In this document: positions 1 through 6,139 of the stretch, piece by piece
Position numbering within the stretch: position 1 is the stretch's first letter
Layout of the letters: each line of letters begins with the position of its first letter
Assembly: GCA_050181295.1 (NCBI GenBank)
Contig: JBFXDI010000137.1
Span: forward strand, 1 to 10,386
Reading direction: 5' to 3'
Source of the DNA: JBFXDI01 sp050181295
Lineage (GTDB): Bacteria; Pseudomonadota; Alphaproteobacteria; Rhizobiales; Aestuariivirgaceae
DNA: 10,386 bases
Made by a program: the position numbers and the translations under genes
The notes under the pieces: model-generated
The model's database searches: none
The model's input: only the letters and a program-made list of their open reading frames with translations
What the model was told of the DNA's origin: nothing

Positions 1-692
1 GAGGCGAGCAGGTCCTGGCCGTTGTCGTCGGCATAGACCTTCACGTTCTTCTTGTTGGCAATGAGCAGCTCCTCGGCCTTCTTGATCTCCTCGGCTTTCA
101 GCGAGTTGAAAGAATGGCCGAGATATTTCAGTGCGCAGCCGATGACGTTCTGGGCGTCGCCCAGGAGCGAGATGCGGCCTGCCGCCTTGTCGCCCACCAG
201 CACCGAGGACCAGGAGTCGACCGTGCCCTCGTTCTTGCTCTTGCGGTAGCCGATGCCGAGCGTGCCCCACATATAGGGAATGGTGTGCTTGCGGCCCGGA
301 TCGAAGGTCGCGTCCACGAACGGCTTGTCGATATTGGCCATGTTGGGGATCTTCGCATGGTCGATCGGCATCAGCATCTTCGCCTCGATCATGCGCTGGA
401 CGTAATCATTGGTGGGGATGATCACGTCGTAGCCGGGATTTCCCTCCTTGAGCTTCGTGAAGAGCTCGTCGTTGTCGGCATAGAGGTCCATCTTCACCTC
501 GATGCCGGTCGCCGTCTTGAAATCGGCGAGCGTGGTCTCGCCGATATAGGTGTCCCAGTTGTAGAAGTTGAGCTTCTTCTCCTCCGCGGCGAAGGACTTG
601 TAGGGCATGAGCGTGAGACCGACTACGGCCGCACCCGACCCTTTGAGGACGGCGCGGCGGCTCGGCCAGTAGCGTGGCTTGAATGTGGGCAT
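1..692 (-). CDS. potD: Polyamine (spermidine/putrescine) ABC transporter substrate-binding protein, 3' end outside window
   Basis: This periplasmic binding protein would capture spermidine or putrescine and pass it to a PotBC/PotGHI-type permease. 230 residues are visible; the C-terminal third lies beyond base 1 (family members are about 350-370 aa). Residues 1-36 form an export signal with a twin-arginine-like PSRRAVLKG motif (residues 10-18), a hydrophobic stretch (VVGLTLM) and a likely cleavage site near SFAA/E. The mature part begins KLNFYNWDTYIG, and the GYDVIIPTNDYVQRMIEA segment is also typical of PotD/PotF. The ATG at 692 is preceded by a purine-rich GGGAGAGAGGG ribosome-binding stretch. 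The upstream neighbour on the same strand is a SpuC-like aminotransferase, which supports a polyamine substrate. Family membership is clear; putrescine versus spermidine cannot be decided from this fragment, so the symbol is a family label. Confidence 0.88.
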   Translation of the reverse strand, partial: MPTFKPRYWPSRRAVLKGSGAAVVGLTLMPYKSFAAEEKKLNFYNWDTYIGETTLADFKTATGIEVKMDLYADNDELFTKLKEGNPGYDVIIPTNDYVQRMIEAKMLMPIDHAKIPNMANIDKPFVDATFDPGRKHTIPYMWGTLGIGYRKSKNEGTVDSWSSVLVGDKAAGRISLLGDAQNVIGCALKYLGHSFNSLKAEEIKKAEELLIANKKNVKVYADDNGQDLLA

Positions 693-815
693 GTGACCCT
701 CTCTCCCTGTGATAGATGACGGCGGCGAGCGTGGCTGGGCCGCCGCACGGACAGCCTCGATCCCAAGCTTAACCCAGCGGCAATGGGTTTCAACCCGGAT
801 TTGCGGGGCGAAGAA

Positions 816-901
816 CGTCATGCCCGGCCCCCGAGCCGGGCATCCTTTGCGGTCGAAACGCGGATGATCAAAGGATTGCCGGGTCAAGCCCGGCAATGAC
901 G
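816..901. repeat. 86-bp composite palindromic intergenic element (BIME/REP-like)
   Basis: The element is symmetric at several levels. CGTCAT (816-821) pairs with ATGACG (896-901). ATCCTTT (842-848) pairs with AAAGGAT (870-876). There are two internal hairpins: TGCCCGGC/GCCGGGCA (821-828 with 835-842) and TTGCCGGG/CCCGGCAA (876-883 with 889-896). This paired-hairpin shape, rich in CCGGGCA, is the usual form of abundant alphaproteobacterial intergenic repeats. It lies just after the aminotransferase stop and about 120 bp before the potD start, so it could end or attenuate transcription or stabilise the upstream mRNA. That role is inference. Confidence 0.8.
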
Positions 902-911
902 CAAGCAGTCA

Positions 912-2300
912 TCACGCAACCTCGTGCTTGACGGCGGCCCAGGTCTTGTCGAGGGCGGCGCGGGCGAGCTTCGCCCACTCGTCGATCTCGCCTTCCGTGA
1001 TGCAGAAGGGCGGCGCGAAGACCATGGTGTCCCAGCAGGCCCGCATGATGAGGCCGCTCGCGAAACAGTGATCGCGGCAGATGCCGCCGACGCGGCCCAG
1101 CGGCTCGAAACGCGCGCGAGATTTCTTGTCGCGGACCAGCTCGATGGCGCCGATGAGGCCCTTGACCCTGACCTCGCCCACGATCGGGTGATCGGCGAGC
1201 GCGCCGATCTTCTCCTTCACATAGGGCTCGAGCGTCTTCACGCGCTGGATGAGTTTCTCGTCCTCGAGGAGGCGGATGTTCTCGAGCGCCACCGCGCAGG
1301 CCGCCGGATGGCCGGAATAGGTGTAGCCGTGGAAGAACTCGCCGCCGAGCTCGATGAAATCCTTCATGATCGTCTCGGAGAGGGCGACGGCGCCGATCGG
1401 CAGATAGCCCGACGACAGCCCCTTGGCCATCGGCACGATGTCGGGCTCGATCCCCATGGTCTCGAAGCCCCACCACTCGCCGGTGCGGCCGAAGCCCGAG
1501 ATCACCTCGTCGGCGATGATGGGGATGCCGTGCTTGCGGCAGATGCGCTGCACCTCCGGCCAATAGGTCGAGGGCGGGATGATGACGCCGCCCGCGCCCT
1601 GGATCGGCTCGCCGATGAAGGCCGCGACCTTGTCGGACCCCAGCTCTCCGATCTTCTTCTCCACCTCACGGGCGGCCTTGAGGCCGAATTCCTCCGGGCT
1701 CATGTCGCCGCCGAGCTGGAACCAGTCTGGCTCCATCACATGGTGAAAGCCCGGCAGCGGCAGACCGCCCTGCCCGTGCATGGACTGCATGCCGCCGAGC
1801 GAGGCCGCCGCCATGGTCGAGCCGTGATAGCCGCGGTTGCGGCCGATGAAGTGGATGCGCTCGGGATGACCCTTGAGCGCCCAGTAGTAGCGCACAAGCC
1901 TGACGATCGTGTCGTTGGCCTCGGAGCCCGAGTTGACGAAGAACACCTGCCTGAAACGGGCGGGCATGAGGCTCGAGACCTTCGCGGCAAGCTCGGTCGC
2001 GGGCTCGGTCGAGGTCTTGAAGAAGGTGTTGTAGTAGGGAAGGTCCAGCATCTGCCGGTAGGCGGCCTCGGCGAGCTCCTTGCGGCCATAGCCGATGTTG
2101 ACGCACCAGAGGCCGGACATGGCGTCGAGCAGCTTCTGGCCCTTGCCGTCCCACAGCCACACGCCCTTGGCGTGCGTCACGAAGCGCGCGCCGCCCTCCG
2201 CATGGAAGGACTTGTGGTCGGTGAAGGGGTGGAGATGGTGCGTGGTGTCGCGCGCCACGAGCTCCGCGAGGTTCAGATTCTTCCTGACGGCCTGATTCAT
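912..2300 (-). CDS. spuC: Class III PLP-dependent aminotransferase, probably putrescine-pyruvate aminotransferase (SpuC-like)
   Basis: This 462-aa cytoplasmic enzyme would move the amino group of putrescine or a related omega-amine to pyruvate, giving 4-aminobutanal and alanine. Fold-type I landmarks are all present: MSGLWCVNIGYG (61-72), the cofactor phosphate-binding SGSEAND (124-130), GRNRGYHGST (153-162), GEPIQGAGG (230-238), the PLP-ring aspartate in IIADEVISGFGRTG (Asp264) and the Schiff-base lysine in MAKGLSSGYLPIG (Lys293). The length matches the SpuC/omega-aminotransferase family (about 450-460 aa). The ATG at 2300 has a good AGGAG ribosome-binding site 6 nt upstream. The gene is followed by a polyamine-binding protein on the same strand, which supports a role in polyamine breakdown. 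Other omega-amino acid transaminases share these motifs, so the exact substrate is inferred from family resemblance and context. Confidence 0.85.
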   Translation of the reverse strand: MNQAVRKNLNLAELVARDTTHHLHPFTDHKSFHAEGGARFVTHAKGVWLWDGKGQKLLDAMSGLWCVNIGYGRKELAEAAYRQMLDLPYYNTFFKTSTEPATELAAKVSSLMPARFRQVFFVNSGSEANDTIVRLVRYYWALKGHPERIHFIGRNRGYHGSTMAAASLGGMQSMHGQGGLPLPGFHHVMEPDWFQLGGDMSPEEFGLKAAREVEKKIGELGSDKVAAFIGEPIQGAGGVIIPPSTYWPEVQRICRKHGIPIIADEVISGFGRTGEWWGFETMGIEPDIVPMAKGLSSGYLPIGAVALSETIMKDFIELGGEFFHGYTYSGHPAACAVALENIRLLEDEKLIQRVKTLEPYVKEKIGALADHPIVGEVRVKGLIGAIELVRDKKSRARFEPLGRVGGICRDHCFASGLIMRACWDTMVFAPPFCITEGEIDEWAKLARAALDKTWAAVKHEVA

Positions 2301-2385
2301 GTTTCGCTCCTAAACCTTTGAAAACGGATGATTCCGCCACTCAAAGAGAGGCGGCGGCGACAGCGTCGGCGAGGCGGAGCGATTT

Positions 2386-2490
2386 TTACGGATTGTAGCC
2401 GATGCGGGCGCAGTGAAGCATCACCTCGTCATGCCCGTTGAGGGTGACGACCGGCTCCAGGAGTCCGGAGAATGTGATGTGGTAGAACAT
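2386..2490 (-). CDS. Possible 34-aa small protein or gene remnant in frame after Imm53
   Basis: A short ORF with ATG at 2490 and TAA at 2386-2388 encodes 34 residues beginning MFYHITFSGLLEP and ending HCARIGYNP. I recognise no family. About 29 of 34 third codon positions are G or C while second positions are AT-rich, the same periodicity as the true genes here, which argues for real coding. It lies in the same frame as the Imm53 gene, 57 bp after that gene's TGA, and the frame between them is open. No strong ribosome-binding site precedes the ATG (only GGGAAA about 8 nt away). It may be a small translated protein, the tail of a formerly longer gene, or chance. The region from 2301 to 2385 holds only the aminotransferase leader and ribosome-binding site. 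Confidence 0.35.
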   Translation of the reverse strand: MFYHITFSGLLEPVVTLNGHDEVMLHCARIGYNP

Positions 2491-2547
2491 GCGCGTGTTT
2501 CCCGCAGCCGTTGTGCCACGGCGCGGGCGGAAAGGCAAACGGGGGCG

Positions 2548-2901
2548 TCAGACAGCGATGGCGCGCGCCTTGGCGGAATTGGTTTCCGCCCAAAGCCGGA
2601 AATACTTGAACACCGTCCTGATATCCCAAGGACCACAATAGCCATTGAAAGTCCCGTTCTCGACTTCACAGTGCCACCAGTTCCTGGCTTCCAGGCCGGC
2701 CTCTGCATCGGCAAGATTGTGCTCCACGCGGGAGAACGGAACGCGCTCCAGTTCGGTGCCTTTGAGGTCTACGGCGAAGTACCAGCCGGGATTGTCCATG
2801 CTCTCAAGCCGAACACCGAAGCCATGCTCCCAGTCGCCATCGCAATGGGCGCGATACCAAGCGCAGATCCAATCGAAATCGTCATCTTCCCGCGCCGACA
2901 C
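2548..2901 (-). CDS. Imm53 family immunity protein
   Basis: A small cytoplasmic protein of 117 aa with the Imm53 pattern: an aromatic helix (WICAWYRAHC, 11-20), then CDGDWEHGFGV (20-30), then MDNPGWYFAVDL (35-46), and a C-terminal WWHCEVENGTFNG segment. Imm53 proteins are known from polymorphic toxin loci, where they are thought to neutralise a cognate secreted toxin; the mechanism is not established. I place the start at GTG 2901 because GGAGG lies 8 nt upstream; a longer reading from GTG 2925 (125 aa) has no such site. Its upstream neighbour is a ParE toxin 60-90 bp away. No large polymorphic toxin gene is in the window, so it appears to be an orphan immunity gene. The family call is by recalled motif resemblance. 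Confidence 0.75.
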   Translation of the reverse strand: MSAREDDDFDWICAWYRAHCDGDWEHGFGVRLESMDNPGWYFAVDLKGTELERVPFSRVEHNLADAEAGLEARNWWHCEVENGTFNGYCGPWDIRTVFKYFRLWAETNSAKARAIAV

Positions 2902-2989
2902 GGCGAGCACCTCCACGCCTGTCACGGTCGCTAGGGTACATGACTCTCTGGGGAGGTCACACCCCGCGGAGCGTTCTCCCGTTCAGAAG

Positions 2990-3271
2990 TCATCTTTCCT
3001 CGCGGCCGTGCAGAACGCGAAGGATGACCAAACGTTCCCCATCGAACCGATACCGGAAGACATAAGTGCCGCCGAGAACCCGGAGAACAAGCTGGCGATA
3101 TTCGGGCCGGCCGGCCAGCGGGCGGCCCAGTCGAGGATGATCCGCCAGCACCTTCATCTTTGTGATGATGGCCCCTGCGACTTCTCCGGATAGTTCGGGA
3201 TGATGCTCGCTGAGAAACAGCGCGAAACGATCTAGGTCACGGATTGCGCGCCGCGACCACTCGATCCTCAT
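2990..3271 (-). CDS. parE: ParE/RelE-superfamily type II toxin
   Basis: A 93-aa protein of the RelE/ParE fold and typical size. It opens with MRIEWSRRAIRDLDRFALFL, where a beta strand leads into a helix. It continues through LADHPRLGRPLAGRPEYRQL (42-61), and ends with two strands, YVFRYRFDGERLVILRVLHGREE (70-92), whose RVLHGRE end is characteristic. ParE members poison DNA gyrase and RelE members cleave mRNA on the ribosome; which applies cannot be read from the sequence, though the motifs look more ParE-like. Its ATG overlaps the antitoxin stop as ATGA, so the two are translationally coupled with the antitoxin first. A GAGGA stretch directly precedes the start. Confidence 0.87.
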   Translation of the reverse strand: MRIEWSRRAIRDLDRFALFLSEHHPELSGEVAGAIITKMKVLADHPRLGRPLAGRPEYRQLVLRVLGGTYVFRYRFDGERLVILRVLHGREER

Positions 3272-3540
3272 TCCTCGCGCCAGGACCGGAAATCATCCGT
3301 GCCCCAGCTTTGAAGCCAGCGAACGACCTTGGCGTGAGGAACGGCCCCGTCTGCAGCAACCGCCGACCATTCAGCATCAAGATCGACGATTTCCTCCGCT
3401 TCGGCTTGCACGGGCTCAATGTCCCGATCGGCAAGCTCGGCAACAAGCTCGGCGACGGTCAGTCCCCGCGCCGCTGCCCGCTGCTCGAGCATTGCTGCGG
3501 TAGCGGCGTCCAGTTCCAGGAAACGCGTTCTCGCGGACAT
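3268..3540 (-). CDS. Ribbon-helix-helix type antitoxin partner of ParE
   Basis: A 90-aa protein directly upstream of, and overlapping by ATGA, the ParE-like toxin. The N-terminal half (TRFLELDAATAAMLEQRAAA, 5-24, then RGLTVAELVAELA, 25-37) looks like a beta strand and two helices of a CopG/ParD ribbon-helix-helix DNA-binding domain. An acidic linker (EAEEIVDLDAEW) follows. The C-terminal VPHAKVVRWLQSWGTDD is the toxin-wrapping tail seen in many alphaproteobacterial ParD-like antitoxins. The ATG at 3540 is preceded by GAGGGG about 12 nt away. Antitoxins of this type usually repress their own operon, and a repeated ATACGAG sits in and around the leader. The pair diverges from the ATP-grasp gene. 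Confidence 0.83.
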   Translation of the reverse strand: MSARTRFLELDAATAAMLEQRAAARGLTVAELVAELADRDIEPVQAEAEEIVDLDAEWSAVAADGAVPHAKVVRWLQSWGTDDFRSWREE

Positions 3541-3657
3541 TCTCGTATTTTGCCCCTCGCATCCGGGATTGTCGAGTACAGAAGCCCAACCTCGTATCTC
3601 CAAAGGCGATTGCATGCGCCAGGGAAAGGCGCAAGACTGCGCTCCAGGGGAGCGTGC
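3541..3657. promoter_or_regulatory. Divergent promoter region between the toxin-antitoxin unit and the Anbu operon
   Basis: This 117-bp gap must hold promoters in both directions. For the plus strand, TTGTCG (3569-3574) and TCGTAT (3592-3597) are separated by 17 bp, a weak sigma-70-like pair ahead of the ATP-grasp gene. The 7-mer CTCGTAT occurs at 3542-3548 and 3591-3597 (ATACGAG on the minus strand). One copy is next to the antitoxin start and the other overlaps the proposed -10 box, which would suit operator sites for the antitoxin. AGGGGAG (3646-3652) is the ribosome-binding site for GTG 3658. The promoter and operator calls rest on sight only. Confidence 0.3.
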
Positions 3658-5076
3658 GTGACGAGACCGGCGTTCGACGAGATGACTTGCGCCGACGGTT
3701 CCATCCGGGAGCCGTACCGTCATTTGCACGAATGGCTCGCGGGCCTCGGGGCAAAGGACTTCCGGCGCCACGGACGGGTGGCCGAAGCGATCTTCCGACG
3801 GCTCGGCATCACCTTCGCGGTCTACGGCCACGCCGAGACGAACGAGCGGCTCATCCCCTTCGATCTCATTCCACGCATCTTCTCGGCCTCCGAATGGCGC
3901 CGGCTCTCGGCCGGCATCGAGCAGCGCGTGCGGGCGCTCAACACCTTCATCCACGACGTCTACCATCGGCAGGAAATCCTGCGCGCGGGCCGCGTGCCGC
4001 GCGAGGCCGTCATCCACAACGAGGCCTTCGTGCCGGAGATGATGGGCATCAGCGCGCCCCGCTCCGTCTATGCGCATGTGATCGGCATCGACATCGTGCG
4101 GACCGGCGAGCAGGAGTTCTTCGTGCTCGAGGACAACTGCCGCACGCCGTCGGGCGTCTCCTACATGCTCGAGGACCGGGAGGCGATGATGTACCTCTTC
4201 CCGGAGCTCTTCTCGCGCCACCGCGTGGCGCCCATCGAGCACTATCCCCAGATGCTGCGGAAGACGCTGGAAAGTGTGGCGCCCGCCAACCTCGACGGCG
4301 ATCCGACCGTCGTAGTGCTGACGCCCGGCATCTACAACTCGGCCTTCTTCGAGCACGCCTTCCTCGCCGACGAGATGGGCGTCGAGCTCTGCGAGGGCCG
4401 CGACCTCTATGTCGACGACGGCCGGCTCTACATGCGCACAACGCGGGCGCCGCAGCGCGTGGACGTGGTCTACCGGCGGATCGACGACGCCTTCCTCGAC
4501 CCCCTCACCTTCCGGCCGGATTCAACGCTCGGCGTGCCGGGCCTCTTCGACGTCTACCGGGCGGGGCGGGTGACGCTCGTCAACGCGCCCGGCACGGGCA
4601 TCGCCGACGACAAGGCGATCTACTCCTACATGCCCGACATCATCGAGTTCTATACGGGCGAGAAGCCGCTGCTCAAGAACGTGCCGACCTGGCGCTGCTC
4701 CAAGCCCGACGATCTCGCCTATGTGATGGAGCACCTGTCCGAACTGGTGGTGAAGGAGGTGCACGGCTCCGGCGGCTACGGCATGCTGGTGGGGCCGACC
4801 TCGACCAGGGCGCAGATCGAGGAGTTCCGCCGCCGCCTCGCCGCGCGGCCGCACACCTACATCGCCCAGCCGACGCTGGCGCTCTCGACCTCCCCCACCT
4901 TCGCCGGCTCCGGCATCGCGCCCCGGCACGTGGATCTGAGGCCCTTCGTGCTCACGGGCGACCGCATCCGCGTGACGCCCGGCGGCTTCACGCGCGTCGC
5001 GCTCAAGAAGGGCTCGCTGGTCGTCAATTCGAGCCAGGGCGGCGGCACCAAGGACACCTGGGTGATCGAGGACTAG
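3658..5076 (+). CDS. Circularly permuted ATP-grasp protein (first gene of Anbu operon)
   Basis: A 472-aa cytoplasmic protein of the circularly permuted ATP-grasp family (COG2308). Such proteins are predicted to join a carboxylate to an amine using ATP, but their substrate is unknown. Visible landmarks are FVLEDNCRTPSGVSYMLEDR (155-174), VDVVYRRIDDAFLDP (268-282), NAPGTGIADDKAIYSYMPD (309-327), the nucleotide-binding KEVHGSGGYGMLVGP (366-380), the DLRPFVL strand (426-432), RVTPGGFTRVA (438-448) and the C-terminal NSSQGGGTKDTWV (457-469). I chose GTG 3658 because AGGGGAG ends 5 nt before it and the protein then has the usual length; ATG 3682 is a weaker alternative. The open frame extends back to 3244 but there overlaps the antitoxin gene on the other strand and has no family resemblance. 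The alpha-E gene follows after 21 nt. Confidence 0.92.
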   Translation: MTRPAFDEMTCADGSIREPYRHLHEWLAGLGAKDFRRHGRVAEAIFRRLGITFAVYGHAETNERLIPFDLIPRIFSASEWRRLSAGIEQRVRALNTFIHDVYHRQEILRAGRVPREAVIHNEAFVPEMMGISAPRSVYAHVIGIDIVRTGEQEFFVLEDNCRTPSGVSYMLEDREAMMYLFPELFSRHRVAPIEHYPQMLRKTLESVAPANLDGDPTVVVLTPGIYNSAFFEHAFLADEMGVELCEGRDLYVDDGRLYMRTTRAPQRVDVVYRRIDDAFLDPLTFRPDSTLGVPGLFDVYRAGRVTLVNAPGTGIADDKAIYSYMPDIIEFYTGEKPLLKNVPTWRCSKPDDLAYVMEHLSELVVKEVHGSGGYGMLVGPTSTRAQIEEFRRRLAARPHTYIAQPTLALSTSPTFAGSGIAPRHVDLRPFVLTGDRIRVTPGGFTRVALKKGSLVVNSSQGGGTKDTWVIED

Positions 5077-5097
5077 GGATCGAGGATCAAAGCCCGC

Positions 5098-6045
5098 ATG
5101 CTCGGCCGCACCGCAGCCAACCTCTACTGGATGTCCCGCTACATGGAGCGGGCGGAGAACATGGCGCGGCTGCTCGAGGTGGGCTACCGCATCTCGCTCA
5201 TGCCGAGCTTGAGCGAAGGGCACCGCAACGAATGGCGCTCGACGCTCCGGAGCGCCGGCTGCGAGGCGAGCTTCAATGCCGCCCACGAAGACCTCACGGC
5301 GCAAAACGTCATCCAGCACCTGCTGTTCGACGAGACGAACCCGTCGAGCGTCAGATGCGCGGTGCGCACCGCGCGCGACAACGGCCGCTCGGTCAGGACC
5401 GCGCTCACCCGCGATGTCTGGGAATGCCTCAACGACACCTGGAACGAGCTTTCGCAGTTCAAGCCCGGGCGCTTCACGGCCTCGGAGCTGCCGGTGCTCT
5501 TCGGCTGGATCAAGCAGCGCTCGCTGCTCTTCCGCGGCGCCATCATGGGCACGCAGCTCCGGAACGACATCTTCGTCTTCAGCCAGCTCGGCTCCTTCCT
5601 AGAGCGCGCCGACAGCACAGCCCGCATCCTGGACGTCAAGTATTATATCCTGCTCCCCGAGGTCGAAGCCGTGGGCGGCGAGATCGACAATGCGCAATGG
5701 GCCATGGTGCTGCGCTCGGTCTCGGCCCACCGAAGCTATCGCTGGGTCTACAAGGACAGCCGCTATCGGCCCTGGCAGGTGGCGGAGTTCCTGATCCTCA
5801 GGGGCGAGATGCCGCGTTCTCTTCTCTTCTGCTACCGGCGCATCAAGGAGAACCTGGACGACCTGGAGCGGCTCTACGGCGCGCGCGAGGCCTGCCATGC
5901 GACGACGGACGAAACCTTCGGCCGGCTTCGGAACGCGGACATGACGGCGATCTTCCAGTCGGGGCTGCACGAATTCATCGGCGGCTTCATCGCCAGCAAC
6001 ACCCGGCTCTCGAGCGAGATCGCCACAGCCTATAACTTCCCATGA
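5098..6045 (+). CDS. Alpha-E domain protein (DUF403)
   Basis: A 315-aa, mostly alpha-helical cytoplasmic protein of the DUF403/alpha-E family, which almost always sits beside a circularly permuted ATP-grasp gene and is sometimes fused to it. The N-terminal ANLYWMSRYMERAENMARLL (7-26) and the internal LGSFLERADSTARILDVKYY (164-183) are the paired E-rich helices that name the family. SAHRSYRWVY (209-218) and FLILRGEMPRSLLFCYRRI (231-249) are further conserved stretches. Its biochemical role is not known; it is thought to act together with the ATP-grasp enzyme. The ATG at 5098 follows the previous stop by 21 nt; the ribosome-binding site is weak (GAGGA about 14 nt upstream), so translation may depend partly on coupling. 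The gap to the next gene, 94 nt, is the longest in the operon. Confidence 0.92.
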   Translation: MLGRTAANLYWMSRYMERAENMARLLEVGYRISLMPSLSEGHRNEWRSTLRSAGCEASFNAAHEDLTAQNVIQHLLFDETNPSSVRCAVRTARDNGRSVRTALTRDVWECLNDTWNELSQFKPGRFTASELPVLFGWIKQRSLLFRGAIMGTQLRNDIFVFSQLGSFLERADSTARILDVKYYILLPEVEAVGGEIDNAQWAMVLRSVSAHRSYRWVYKDSRYRPWQVAEFLILRGEMPRSLLFCYRRIKENLDDLERLYGAREACHATTDETFGRLRNADMTAIFQSGLHEFIGGFIASNTRLSSEIATAYNFP

Positions 6046-6079
6046 CAGATCGCGCACCCGCAGCGCCACCCCCACCCTC

Positions 6080-6102
6080 CCCTCCCCCGTCGAGGGGGAG
6101 GG
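6080..6102. repeat. Perfect hairpin inside the Anbu operon
   Basis: CCCTCCCCC (6080-6088) pairs perfectly with GGGGGAGGG (6094-6102) over a 5-nt GTCGA loop, with a C-rich CACCCCCACCCT run just before it. It looks like one of the common alphaproteobacterial C-rich intergenic hairpins and resembles the one at 7716-7745. It sits between the alpha-E and transglutaminase genes and has no T-tract, so it is more likely an inserted repeat or an mRNA-stability element than a strong terminator. Confidence 0.7.
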
Positions 6103-6139
6103 AACATCTGCGGCCGCCCGTCGGAACTGTGTCGTGGCC

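Noticed and set aside
765..793. Possible potD promoter (TTGAAA, 17 bp, AAGCTT on the minus strand)
   Set aside because: The -10 half matches the consensus poorly, and the site overlaps a short AACCCA/TGGGTT inverted repeat. The evidence is too weak to list as a feature.
924..2321. 465-codon open frame on the plus strand opposite the aminotransferase
   Set aside because: It mirrors the codon structure of the true gene. Its product is rich in Arg, Asp, Ala and Leu with no family motif, whereas the minus strand encodes a complete PLP enzyme.
2413..2934. 173-codon plus-strand frame opposite Imm53
   Set aside because: The minus strand carries the recognisable CDGDWEH and DNPGW motifs; this frame has none.
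3244..3657. N-terminal extension of the ATP-grasp reading frame back to 3244
   Set aside because: It overlaps the antitoxin gene on the other strand, shows no resemblance to the family, and a well-placed ribosome-binding site supports GTG 3658.
3541..4356. Longer antitoxin start far upstream on the minus strand
   Set aside because: The extension lies opposite the ATP-grasp gene and lacks any domain. ATG 3540 gives the normal antitoxin length and RHH fold.
3654..6035. 793-codon open frame on the plus strand, shifted relative to the ATP-grasp and alpha-E genes
   Set aside because: It is very rich in Arg, Ala, Pro and His, a typical out-of-frame shadow in GC-rich DNA. It spans two real genes and has no domain pattern.
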